Part shown: positions 18,367 through 26,909 of the stretch, piece by piece | Layout: the number at the start of each line of letters is the position of its first letter | Position numbering within the stretch: position 1 is the first letter of the stretch | NCBI GenBank assembly: GCA_903919125.1 | Contig: CAIXGS010000067.1 | Location: 1-59,821 of the forward strand | DNA from: an uncultured Spartobacteria bacterium | GTDB taxonomy: Bacteria > Verrucomicrobiota > Verrucomicrobiia > Chthoniobacterales > Chthoniobacteraceae | Reading direction: 5' to 3' | Length of the DNA: 59,821 nucleotides | Program-made: the position numbers and the translations under genes | The notes under the pieces: model-generated | Databases searched by the model: none | What the model saw: only the letters and a program-made list of their open reading frames with translations | Told to the model about the DNA's origin: nothing

Positions 18367-18410
18367 CTTTTGGCGCTTTGAAGCAGAGACCTAGAGGCAA
18401 AACGCTTGGA

Positions 18411-18577
18411 CTAAACGTGGTGGTTGCCGATTCGTTCCCAAAACTCATAGCCAACGCGGTCCTTGGCCCCGCCTTTGAAATATCCTATGCCGTCCATGCC
18501 GTTTTTCGGGAGGGTAAATTGACGATCTCCTCGCACAGCTCTCCGCCCACAAGCTGTACCTCGTACTCGCAGACGAA
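18411..18577 (-). pseudogene. Decayed gene fragment of unknown family
   Basis: Between the SAM/FGE-like gene and the DUF1501 gene, the minus strand holds a protein-like fragment split over two frames. One frame reads YEVQLVGGELCEEIV (about 18515-18577). After a shift, the other frame reads MDGIGYFKGGAKDRVGYEFW and ends at a TAG stop (18411-18413). Reading across the shift gives a continuous, plausible C-terminus. No start codon and no complete frame exist. The family was not recognised. The fragment is best explained as the tail of a gene lost by deletion and frameshift. Confidence 0.4.
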
Positions 18578-18645
18578 TCAGCGCCGAGCAACACGAGGCG
18601 CGGGAACGCTCCCCAATCGGAGCTCAAAATGGAAACTGCTGCGTT

Positions 18646-20094
18646 TCAGCTCAGCAGCTCGCTGACCACCCGCGCGCTTTGACCGTCGGTGAGGGTCAGG
18701 TTCGCGGCGTTGCGGATGAAGCCGAGTTTGGTGTGATCAAAGCCAAAGCAGTGCAGCAAGGTGGCATGCCAATCGTAGTGGTTGACCACATCCTTGACCG
18801 CCTCGTGGCCCCACTCATCAGTTTCTCCGTAAACCAGGCCGCCCTTGAACCCGCCGCCCGCAATCCACTGGCTGAAACCGTGCGTGTTGTGGTCGCGGCC
18901 CCATTTTGCGCGGCCGGCGTCGTTTTGAAGCACGGGGAGGCGTCCCATTTCCCCGCCCCAATGCACGATGGTGCTTTCCAGAAGACCACGCTGTTTGAGG
19001 TCGAGCACGAGCGCCGCACTGGGCCGGTCGGTTTCCGCGCACCGCTCCGGCAGCGCTTTGATGAGCCCTCCGTGATGGTCCCAGCTTTGTCCATTGTTGA
19101 GCACCTGCACGTAGCGGACCCCGCGTTCAATCAAGCGCCGTGCGACGAGGCAGCGGCGGCCGTAGTCGGCGGTGAGCGGGTTGTCGACTCCGTAGAGGCT
19201 GAGGACGTGTTTGGGTTCGCTCGAAATGTCGAGAGCCTCCTTGGCCGCCAACTGCATGCGCCCGGCCAGTTCGTAGCTCGCAATCCGTGCGCGCAAATCA
19301 TGTTCTCCGGGATGCTCTGCCGCGTGTTTCTCGTTGAGCGCGTGAAGGAGATCCATCTGCCGGATTTGGGGCGGGCCCGCGAGCGCGCCGGGGGGATCTA
19401 GGTTCAGAATGTAGGGCTCCTTGGCGCGCACTAAAGTTCCCTGGTAGGCAGAGGGCAGCCAGCCGTTGGTCCAGTGCTGTTGCTGGAAAGTGGGCAGCCC
19501 CGAGGGATGCGCAAGCACCACGTAGGCTGGAAGATCCCGCGTCTCGCTTCCAAGAGCGTACGCCACCCAGGCGCCTACCGTCGGCCGGCCCACGGTGCCT
19601 TTGCCCGTCTGCATCGCCAGCATTCCTTGCAGATGATTGCTGACGCCCGACTTCATCGAGCGGATCAGCGTGATGTCGTCCGCCACCTCCTGGAGTCCGG
19701 GTAAAAGTTCGCTCAGTTCCATGCCGCATTTGCCGGACCTGACGAAATTCCACGGGCTTCCGAACACCGTCGAAGAGGCCTCCGCGACGTTGTCGTATTT
19801 CACCTCGCCCGGAAATTTTTTGCCGTCGTATTGGGTCAACATCGGCTTGGGATCGAAGAGATCCATTTGCGAGGGACCGCCCATCATAAAGAGCGAGATC
19901 ATCGCCTTCGCCTTCCCGGCCGCCGGCGGGACTTTGGGTTTGAGGTCGAAGCTTTCACCGCCAAGCAGCGGTTTGATGGGCGCGGCCAGTAGCTGGTCGT
20001 CGCGCAGGAGCGAGGCAAGGGCGAGGCCGCCGAGCCCGAAACTGCCGGTGTGCAAAAAGTGGCGGCGCGAGCAGAGAGTGGAAGGGGAGTGCAT
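18646..20094 (-). CDS. DUF1501 protein (Tat-exported, sulfatase-like fold)
   Basis: The 482-residue protein starts with a twin-arginine signal, SRRHFLHTGSFGLGGLALA, placing it in the periplasm after folding. Family markers follow: FMMGGPSQMDLFDPKP, MELSELLPGLQEVADDI, VNHYDWHATLLHCFG and GGGFKGGLVYG near the end. DUF1501 proteins belong to the alkaline-phosphatase/sulfatase-like group and accompany PSD1 cytochromes in PVC bacteria; their reaction is unknown. Here the PSD1 gene lies upstream on the same strand. The usual tight spacing is broken by a 428-bp gap holding a foldback element. Confidence 0.92.
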   Translation of the reverse strand: MHSPSTLCSRRHFLHTGSFGLGGLALASLLRDDQLLAAPIKPLLGGESFDLKPKVPPAAGKAKAMISLFMMGGPSQMDLFDPKPMLTQYDGKKFPGEVKYDNVAEASSTVFGSPWNFVRSGKCGMELSELLPGLQEVADDITLIRSMKSGVSNHLQGMLAMQTGKGTVGRPTVGAWVAYALGSETRDLPAYVVLAHPSGLPTFQQQHWTNGWLPSAYQGTLVRAKEPYILNLDPPGALAGPPQIRQMDLLHALNEKHAAEHPGEHDLRARIASYELAGRMQLAAKEALDISSEPKHVLSLYGVDNPLTADYGRRCLVARRLIERGVRYVQVLNNGQSWDHHGGLIKALPERCAETDRPSAALVLDLKQRGLLESTIVHWGGEMGRLPVLQNDAGRAKWGRDHNTHGFSQWIAGGGFKGGLVYGETDEWGHEAVKDVVNHYDWHATLLHCFGFDHTKLGFIRNAANLTLTDGQSARVVSELLS

Positions 20095-20150
20095 GGCAGG
20101 AAAAAGGAAGCGCGCCTCTACGAGGCTGTAACGGGTGAAATGAAAGTTCC

Positions 20151-20392
20151 GATGCCGGAGGCATCAAAGCCATTAGCTGGTGGTTGAGCAATAGCGACAC
20201 CACCGGACCCTACCCCCATGAGGATCGCATCCCGGAGGGATGCCAGAAAACGACCTACCCTGACGAGGGACAAGCCGCACCGCCTAGCAATCACTGGCAT
20301 CCCCTTTGGGATGCATGCAGAGGGGACGCAATCCGGTGGTGTCGCGCCTGCGGCGCTCAAACACCGGCTAATGGCTTTCATGCCTTCAGCAT
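20151..20392. repeat. Large foldback (palindromic) repeat element
   Basis: The left arm (20151-20206) and right arm (20332-20392) are imperfect reverse complements about 57-61 nt long. They share exact blocks such as TCCGGTGGTGTCGC and AGCCATTAGC-like words. Two smaller palindromes sit inside in mirrored positions: GGCATCCCGGAGGGATGCC-like at 20227-20243 and GGCATCCC/GGGATGC at 20297-20314. The whole element of about 240 bp could fold into a cruciform or a long branched hairpin. It encodes no protein. It resembles dispersed repeats seen in Verrucomicrobia and Planctomycetes. It separates PSD1 from DUF1501. Confidence 0.8.
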
Positions 20393-20522
20393 GACAGAAA
20401 GCGGTGTACTCCTTCAGCCGCTCAAGGGCTCGTTCAAGGTAATTCATTGGTGAAATCACGGATCGGTTTCATTGAACAATGCGACGCCCGATCTGATATT
20501 TTGAGTCTTACAGGGTACTACG

Positions 20523-23165
20523 TTATTCGAGGTAGAGAAAGCGGTTGGAGGAAAGGAGCGCTTGGCAAAGGGAGCCGAAGGCCTCCCGTTGCGTATCGGG
20601 GGCGGGGGAATCCTTGGGCAGCGGGTGTTTTTCGGCGTAATCGCGAAGGTGTTCGGCCTGTTCGGAAAGCATCACTAGAAAACGGTCTTCCTCGGCCGGC
20701 AACGGCGCGCGGCCTTGCGTGAGAAGCCAGGCCCGCCGGACCTGCTCGCGCGCGTTCCCCGGCTTTTCCTTGCGAACGCGGTCTGCGAGGGCCCTGCCGT
20801 TTTGGACCACAAAGTCGTCGTTCAAAAGAAACAACGCCTGAGGCGCTACCGTCGATGAGGTGCGGCTTTCGCAGTTGGGATCCATGATCGGCGAATCAAA
20901 AGTATCGAGCATCGTCATCGGCATTTTACGCCGCATTTGGAGATACACCGACCGCCTGTTGACCGCTGGAGCCGTTGTATCGACTTTCACGACGTCCCCG
21001 TTCGCGTTGAGTTGCTCCACGCCCGCCACGATCCGGCCTTCTGGCGTACGCCCCGCCGTGACCGGTGGGCCGAACATCTCTCGGTTCAACACCCCGGTGG
21101 TCGTCAGCATCGCGTCGCGCACCGTCTCCGCGTCCAGACGCCGGATCCGGTAGCGCCCGTACCACTGGTTGTCGGGATCCTTTGCAACAGAAGCCTCGCT
21201 GTGCGCGGACTGGCGGTAGGTCTGGCTCAGGACCATTTCGCGGTGCATGGCCTTGAGGCTCCAGCCCGAGGAAACAAATTTCGCCGCCAGATAATCCAGC
21301 AGTTCCGGATGTGTCGGTAATTCGCCAAGCCGCCCGAAATCCCCGGCCGAGCTGACAATCCCGCGGCCGAAGTGATGGAGCCAGACGCGGTTCATGAGTA
21401 CGCGCGCGACCAGCGGGTGTTTGCCAGACGTCAGCCATTTCGCGTAGGCAAGCCGGCGCCCGGTCGTTGCAAGCGCGGGGTCTGGCTTTTGAAGTTCGGG
21501 TCCGCTCAGTACGGAGAGTTCGCCGGGAGTGACTTCCTCCTTCAACTGTTCGTGATCGCCACGGTGGTGGATCTGGCTTTTGGGAACGTCACCAGCCACT
21601 TCGGTGAGGACGGAGAGCATTCCCTCGGCCGGTTTGGTGGCGCGCAGTTTGGTGGCTTCGGTACGTTTTTCGAGGACCTGTTTGTCGGCCTTCGGGTCGT
21701 AAAGGTTCAGGTTGAAGAGGGTCAGAGCGGAGGGGTATTTTTTTAAAAGCGCCTCTTGCTCCGGCTTGCGAGCGGCCTTCTCGGTGGCGCGTGCGGCGCG
21801 GTAGGGCTCGCGGTCCGCCTCGGGTAAGTCCAAGATCTTCTTTTCAAAAATGCCGTCCAGAAACGCCCGCTCCATACGCTTTGCTTCCGCGTCGATCGCC
21901 ACCGCTTGTTTCTCGATCTCAGCCGCCTTCTCCTTGTCCTGCGGCGTGTAAAGAGACACTAAACGTTGGGGCGGCGTGCGCCACTTGCGCCAGTCCAGCG
22001 CGGGCTCGAAGATGGCGCGGAACCGGTAGTAGTCGACCTGCGTGATCGGATCGTAGCGATGATCGTGGCACTGGGCGCACGCCACCGTCAGCCCGAGCAG
22101 GGACGTGGAAACGATGCGCACGGTGTCGGCGATGTTTTGGTTCTTGGCCAGGTTCGCATCGGGCACGGCGTCGCCGGAGCCATCGGGGGCCTGCCTGAGA
22201 AAACCGGTGGCGGCGAGGGCGTCAAACTTTTCCGGGGTTTGCACAGCCTCCGCCAGTTTTCCGTGGGACACGCCTACCAGCTCGTCCCCCGCGAGTTGTT
22301 CTTGGATGAAACGATCCCACGGCTTGTCTGCGTTGAGTGAGCGGATCACGTAGTCTCGGTAGCGCCATGCGTGCGGGCGGAGGGAGTCAGCGTCCGCGTA
22401 GCCGTTGCTGTCTGAATACCCGGCGATGTCGAGCCAGTGCCGCGCCCAGCGTTCACCGTAGGCTTTGGAGGCGAGGAGTCGCTCGACTTGGTCCGCGTAG
22501 GCGACGGGGTTTGGATCGGCCACAAAAGCTGCGATCTCCTCGGGCGAGGGCGGCAATCCGGTCAGGTCCAGACTGAGCCGGCGCAGAAGCTCGGCGCGGC
22601 TGGCTTCCGGGGCAAAAGCAAGGCCCTGCTTTTGCAGCTTTTCACGTACAAACGCGTCTAGGATCCCTAGGTTCGGCGCGTCTGGAAACTGGGGTACGGC
22701 ATACGCCTGCACCGGTTGGTACGCCCAGAATTTACGGTCTTGTTCGGTGATGAAGGGTCCGGGGGGCAGTGTTTCCGGCTCCACCTCGCTGCTTTTGGCA
22801 CCCGCGCGGATCCAGTTTTCTAGGACGGTCAGTTCTTCGGGTGAAATCTTTTTCCCCTTTTTTGGCATTTCACCGTCCCGGATTACCCGCACAATTTCGC
22901 TGGCATTAGGCTCGCCCGGCACCAGAAGCGGCGCGCCGTCCTTGGTGTGGCCATCCAAAAACCTGCGCAGCCTCAGATCCACGCCGCCACCGGGTTTGGC
23001 CTCCTCCCCGTGACAATGCGTGCAATGCGTCTTTAGAATAGGCCGCACCTGGGTTTCGTACACGGGCGTCTGGACCACTGTGGCGCCGGCGGCCGGCGGT
23101 GCGGCACAGCCAAACAGCCCCGCCGTGACTAGAAACGTTCGCAGGATGGGGGAGAGGGGACTCAT
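20523..23165 (-). CDS. PSCyt1-PSCyt2-PSD1 exported cytochrome protein
   Basis: From ATG 23165 the protein has 880 residues; the frame is open to 23261, but that part lacks a signal. The signal region contains LVTAGLFGC, so it may be a lipoprotein. The haem domain carries CTHCHGEE and RDGEMPKKGKKI. The PSCyt2 (DUF1549) domain has RLSLDLTGLPPSPEEI and ERWARHWLDIAGYSDSNGY, with another haem-like CAQCHDHRYDPI. The PSD1 (DUF1553) domain has HPLVARVLMNRVWLHHFGRG and CESRTSSTVAPQALFLLND. It is thought to do extracytoplasmic redox chemistry in PVC bacteria, substrate unknown. It is transcribed toward the DUF1501 gene. Confidence 0.93.
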   Translation of the reverse strand: MSPLSPILRTFLVTAGLFGCAAPPAAGATVVQTPVYETQVRPILKTHCTHCHGEEAKPGGGVDLRLRRFLDGHTKDGAPLLVPGEPNASEIVRVIRDGEMPKKGKKISPEELTVLENWIRAGAKSSEVEPETLPPGPFITEQDRKFWAYQPVQAYAVPQFPDAPNLGILDAFVREKLQKQGLAFAPEASRAELLRRLSLDLTGLPPSPEEIAAFVADPNPVAYADQVERLLASKAYGERWARHWLDIAGYSDSNGYADADSLRPHAWRYRDYVIRSLNADKPWDRFIQEQLAGDELVGVSHGKLAEAVQTPEKFDALAATGFLRQAPDGSGDAVPDANLAKNQNIADTVRIVSTSLLGLTVACAQCHDHRYDPITQVDYYRFRAIFEPALDWRKWRTPPQRLVSLYTPQDKEKAAEIEKQAVAIDAEAKRMERAFLDGIFEKKILDLPEADREPYRAARATEKAARKPEQEALLKKYPSALTLFNLNLYDPKADKQVLEKRTEATKLRATKPAEGMLSVLTEVAGDVPKSQIHHRGDHEQLKEEVTPGELSVLSGPELQKPDPALATTGRRLAYAKWLTSGKHPLVARVLMNRVWLHHFGRGIVSSAGDFGRLGELPTHPELLDYLAAKFVSSGWSLKAMHREMVLSQTYRQSAHSEASVAKDPDNQWYGRYRIRRLDAETVRDAMLTTTGVLNREMFGPPVTAGRTPEGRIVAGVEQLNANGDVVKVDTTAPAVNRRSVYLQMRRKMPMTMLDTFDSPIMDPNCESRTSSTVAPQALFLLNDDFVVQNGRALADRVRKEKPGNAREQVRRAWLLTQGRAPLPAEEDRFLVMLSEQAEHLRDYAEKHPLPKDSPAPDTQREAFGSLCQALLSSNRFLYLE

Positions 23166-23317
23166 TTGAGGCGGTAGAGAAGACTTTGTTGACGTCGGTT
23201 TGTTAGATAACTCCGCGTCGCCTCTCTGAAATTTGGAAACAGTGGGGCACGCAAGCAGCAATAAAAAGGCAGCAGCGTATTTTCAGCTGAGTCGTCGAGG
23301 TGACTCTTCCCAAAAGG

Positions 23318-23944
23318 TTACACCACGAAACTTGGGCGGTTGAACTTCTGTTTCAAGAATTGGCCGTTAGCCATTAGCGCTTGCGCGTCGCTTGCAGACA
23401 CGTTGGCGACGATTTCGCGCATTTTGGCCTCGAGCAATGTCAATTGTTCACCCATCAGTTGACGGGCTGTTTTACCCTCGCTCAAAGGGTGTGTAGTACG
23501 AAAAGCAGGTGGAAGTGCTGCGTAATTGGAAAGCGTCTCCGGCAGATAACTCAGCACCGTTTCGCGCACAAGAAATAGGTCTTCACCGCCAGGTGCTTGC
23601 CCAAGCAGTCTCGGAAGGACCTCGGCCACCGAGTCTCGAATGCTTTGTAAATTGGCGCGCATTTCTGGAGTAAGATGAGGCGCCGCACCAGTGGCGAGCT
23701 CGTCCAAGTGACGCAGCGTTTCTTCGACGCCAAGGCTGTTGGCGATTTCACGTTCCAGGTCAGGCGGACGGCGTCCCAAGAGCAAACCGAGTGCGTATAG
23801 TGCCAGCGTGATCAGAAGCCACCCGCGTGAAATCAGTCCTGCGAAAAGCAGCCCAGGGCCAATTAGCGCGAGCGTACAGCCGAGCAAATTTGCGGTGCTG
23901 TAAAAAAACAAAAGGGCGCGCGTCCGAAAAGCTAGCCGCAACAT
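23318..23944 (-). CDS. Small membrane protein of the TelA cluster (XpaC-like?)
   Basis: The 208-residue protein has two closely spaced hydrophobic segments (about 10-35 and 37-56) and a helical cytoplasmic part. The C-terminal half runs VLSYLPETLSNYAALP, then GKTARQLMGEQLTLLEAKM, ending FLKQKF. Size, topology and the 3-bp spacing after the SBP-vWA gene recall XpaC-type partners of TelA, but the match is not certain. It is the last gene of the cluster. It probably anchors or regulates a complex with TelA at the membrane; the function is unknown. Confidence 0.65.
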   Translation of the reverse strand: MLRLAFRTRALLFFYSTANLLGCTLALIGPGLLFAGLISRGWLLITLALYALGLLLGRRPPDLEREIANSLGVEETLRHLDELATGAAPHLTPEMRANLQSIRDSVAEVLPRLLGQAPGGEDLFLVRETVLSYLPETLSNYAALPPAFRTTHPLSEGKTARQLMGEQLTLLEAKMREIVANVSASDAQALMANGQFLKQKFNRPSFVV

Positions 23945-23947
23945 ACT

Positions 23948-25561
23948 TTACTGGTATCCCCGAATTTCCTTAAAAACCAGTGCCAGACGAGACTTGCGTC
24001 CATCGAACACGCGTCCACCGGCTAACTGCGCAAGCGCTTGCATCTCCGCAACGTTACCTTCTCCAAAAAGAATCGGAAAAATACGCGCTGCCGTGCCGCT
24101 TCGATGAGAATCTTTGAACTGGTCAAACGTGACGCCTTCGTTGTTTAAGCCATCGGTAAGCAGCACGATGCTGACGAGCCGTCCCGGATCTCGCTGGATT
24201 TCCTCTTTAGCAACGAGTTCAGCGGCCGTAAGTGCCGAGTAAATTGCGGTACCACCATCAGCAATCAGCCCATCGGCTTGCTTGCGCACCGCTTCCTGAA
24301 CGCTTTGGATATCACTCTCTTCAAATTGAAAGGAAACTGGTGCACCCACTTTGTTGGAAAACTGTATGAGTACGACCCGTTCCCGGGTTTGAAACGCTGC
24401 GTACCGCGAACTCGCAGTCGCAACGCCTGCGCCTGCAAGCACCTTCAATGCCTCGCGCATACCGTCCAACCGTGGTCCGCGCATGGAACCGCTGACATCC
24501 AAAACGAAGATCGAAGTCGCGGGTTTGCGCCACTGAGCTTGGAACGCGCCTAGAATCGCGTCGATTACCTCCAAACGATTGGGAAACGAGAGTTCGGCAA
24601 CCACCGCCGTTGGGAGAGTGGGCGCTGTGGCGGCTTCTGGGTTGGATGGGCGCAAATAGGCGGCGGCGAGCGGACCTCTCTGAAAAGGCGTCGCTTTCAG
24701 GCAAGCGACGATTCTCTTGAAAAGTTCCTGCTTCTGAGGGTTGAGCAACAACAGCGGGTAATCAGCGGAAATCATTCCGTCGCGTGGGTAGATCAGAGTC
24801 AACTGATCGGAGGACGGTAGCTTTTCATTTGCACGCAATAGCACGGCCTCGTAATTGATCAGCGCATCGACAGAGGAGGGATCGCGCAAAAACGCTTCTG
24901 CGAGCCACCCAGAACTGCCTGCCGTTAATTGTTGTCCTGAGAGGAAGGCCTTAAGTTTTTGGACATCGACATCCTGCACCGAGAGATCCTCGCTTTTGCC
25001 CGCCAACGCTGAGGCCACAGCGAAAAGAGCACTCATGCCGGTGTTGGAACTGGTTGGGTTCGTCATCCCGTAGCGCAGTCGCCCCGATCCTGCGGCTGCT
25101 GCAATATCGGCCCAAGTGGGTGCTGCTTTATCCCATCCAAGGGAAGCCGCCTTCGTGCGTTTTATCCCAAGTGCGATCCGCGAATAAAACAATTTTTCGC
25201 GCGCAATGGGTTTGGTTTGCAACGCAAGTGCCGGATACGCGCCATTCGGAGGCAAGATGGCATCAAAGCTTTCGCCCGCGTTGATTCGTTCGACGATGTC
25301 CAGTGTGCCTGCATAAGAAAATACAAGGTTGATCCCCACCGCGCGGGTCGCGTTTTGGATGGCTGGTTCAAGCTCCTTCAGTTCTGAGCCCGCAAGCACA
25401 CTGAAAGATTCCGCGCTGGACGGAATCGCCACCAAAGACGCTTCGTCCGACTGCTTACCGCAGCCAAAGATGGCCGAGCACAGAGTTGCCAGCGCAAGAA
25501 GCGGGAGAAGTTTCGCTTTAAGTCGGTGCAGAAGTCGGAGAACCAACTTGAAGCGGTTCAT
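23948..25561 (-). CDS. Lipoprotein with solute-binding domain fused to a von Willebrand A domain
   Basis: The protein has 537 residues. A basic N-terminus and hydrophobic stretch end at SAIFGC, a lipobox with Cys34. Residues 50-305 form a periplasmic solute-binding fold like molybdate/anion-binding proteins (SVLAGSELKELEPAI, FSYAGTLDIVERI, YGMTNPTSSNTGMSALF). Residues 345-537 form a vWA domain with an intact MIDAS: DVSGSM (Asp355), Thr438 in DGGTAIYSAL and Asp470 in LLTDGLNNEG. Metal binding is therefore expected. Its ATG overlaps the TelA stop as ATGA, so the two are translationally coupled. SBP-vWA proteins are known, mostly as uncharacterised neighbours of stress genes. No ABC permease is nearby, so it probably senses rather than imports. 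Confidence 0.85.
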   Translation of the reverse strand: MNRFKLVLRLLHRLKAKLLPLLALATLCSAIFGCGKQSDEASLVAIPSSAESFSVLAGSELKELEPAIQNATRAVGINLVFSYAGTLDIVERINAGESFDAILPPNGAYPALALQTKPIAREKLFYSRIALGIKRTKAASLGWDKAAPTWADIAAAAGSGRLRYGMTNPTSSNTGMSALFAVASALAGKSEDLSVQDVDVQKLKAFLSGQQLTAGSSGWLAEAFLRDPSSVDALINYEAVLLRANEKLPSSDQLTLIYPRDGMISADYPLLLLNPQKQELFKRIVACLKATPFQRGPLAAAYLRPSNPEAATAPTLPTAVVAELSFPNRLEVIDAILGAFQAQWRKPATSIFVLDVSGSMRGPRLDGMREALKVLAGAGVATASSRYAAFQTRERVVLIQFSNKVGAPVSFQFEESDIQSVQEAVRKQADGLIADGGTAIYSALTAAELVAKEEIQRDPGRLVSIVLLTDGLNNEGVTFDQFKDSHRSGTAARIFPILFGEGNVAEMQALAQLAGGRVFDGRKSRLALVFKEIRGYQ

Positions 25562-26784
25562 AACTTCACCTCACCCTTCTCCTCTAATGCGCCTAGCGAC
25601 TCCTCTTGGCGTACTCTGTCGAGGTACGTCTTGCTCTTGGCGACTTCCTCGGAAAGGACGTTGACGGTAGTCTGCATCGAAGTCAGCGCCTTGCTCTTGA
25701 AGTCGGCAATTGCGTCCATTGTCTGGTAAATGTTCTGAAACGCCTGCTGGAGTTTCGCGATCTCAATAGTCCCAGACGCTGCCTGTTGGTGAATAGCCGC
25801 GCTTTGATCACGTAACATTTCACTGGTGGCGGCGATCATATTCCCCGTCGTCGTATTCAACGCCGTGATTTGGTCGAGCACCAATTTCTGGTTACCCAAA
25901 GCCTGCGCCACTATCACCGCCGTGCGCAGCGCCGCCACAGTCGTCGTCGTTGCTCGATCCACGCCCTTCATCAGCTCAAGATTGTTTTTGCGAATCAAAT
26001 CCAGAGCCAGGTAGCCCTGCACGTTAACCGCAAGTTGCGTCAGTAAATCCGTCACCTTCTGGCGCGCGTAAAACAGAATTTCCTCCCGCACCACCCGCGC
26101 CTTTTCAGGATCGTGAACTTCAATCTCGCCCACTTTTTTAGCAAGCTGCGCATCCAGCGACTTACCGATGTGAACAAACTTTTCCAGCCGCTCCATCAAC
26201 CCCCATAGGTTCGTCTTCTCCAACTCAATATCCACATTGTCTCTCAACAACTCGTCCTTCCCTCGTTTCAACGATTCAATCACCGCGCTCAAATGCGTCT
26301 GCGAGGATTGGTAACGGTCAAAATAGTCTGTCAGCCGATTACCCATCGGAATTAACCCCAATAACTTCCGCGCGGAAAACAAATCTCCTTGCCGCGATGG
26401 ATCCAGCGCTTCCACTTGACGCCGCAAATCCACCAGCGATTGCCCAATCTTCGCTCCCTGCGAAAGCGCGCCCTCTTTGAGGCTGCCCACGGGACGTTCG
26501 AGCATTCGGTTCGAAACGGAAGCGGAAGCGACAATATCTTTGTTGCCCATGGAGTGAATGCGCTCCACCGCTTCTTTAAACTTAGGATGTTGCGAATCGT
26601 GCGCGGTCACCTCATCGATAAACTGCCGAACCTGTTCTTCCAACGAGACAAGGTCCTCAGGTTTCAAACGAACCTTGCCACTCGCGGATTCTGGGGGAAT
26701 CACTGGCACAGGCTGGGGCGGTTCCAGAGTAAACGTTTGAGGCGATTGAAGTTCAGGCGACTGAGTGGGTGTTGGGGATTCCAT
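25558..26784 (-). CDS. telA: TelA family protein (toxic anion resistance)
   Basis: The 408-residue protein lacks signal and membrane segments. It starts with a Pro/Gln-rich tail (1-35) and continues as a long helical bundle. Family hallmarks are LEKFVHIGKSLDAQL, DLLTQLAVNVQGYLALDLI, KNNLELMKGVDRATTTTV and LQQAFQNIYQTMDAI. TelA proteins are linked to tellurite and other anion stress and occur with Ter and XpaC proteins; the mechanism is unresolved. Here TelA is encoded between an anchored solute-binding-like protein and the SBP-vWA lipoprotein, which suggests a cytoplasmic partner of an envelope sensing complex. Confidence 0.93.
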   Translation of the reverse strand: MESPTPTQSPELQSPQTFTLEPPQPVPVIPPESASGKVRLKPEDLVSLEEQVRQFIDEVTAHDSQHPKFKEAVERIHSMGNKDIVASASVSNRMLERPVGSLKEGALSQGAKIGQSLVDLRRQVEALDPSRQGDLFSARKLLGLIPMGNRLTDYFDRYQSSQTHLSAVIESLKRGKDELLRDNVDIELEKTNLWGLMERLEKFVHIGKSLDAQLAKKVGEIEVHDPEKARVVREEILFYARQKVTDLLTQLAVNVQGYLALDLIRKNNLELMKGVDRATTTTVAALRTAVIVAQALGNQKLVLDQITALNTTTGNMIAATSEMLRDQSAAIHQQAASGTIEIAKLQQAFQNIYQTMDAIADFKSKALTSMQTTVNVLSEEVAKSKTYLDRVRQEESLGALEEKGEVKL

Positions 26785-26909
26785 GGGGAGTCTTGTGATG
26801 TTGCGGTTTTTTAATTGAGAGGTTATTAAATTTGCGCGATCTGAAAGTCAGTTTGCTTGAGCGCGTAACTTAGTGAACTTAGACGCAAGTCTTCTCGGAA
26901 TATGTTGCG

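Noticed and set aside
20227-20314. Rho-independent terminator inside the foldback element
   Set aside because: The small palindromes are not followed by a T-run and mirror each other as part of the larger repeat.
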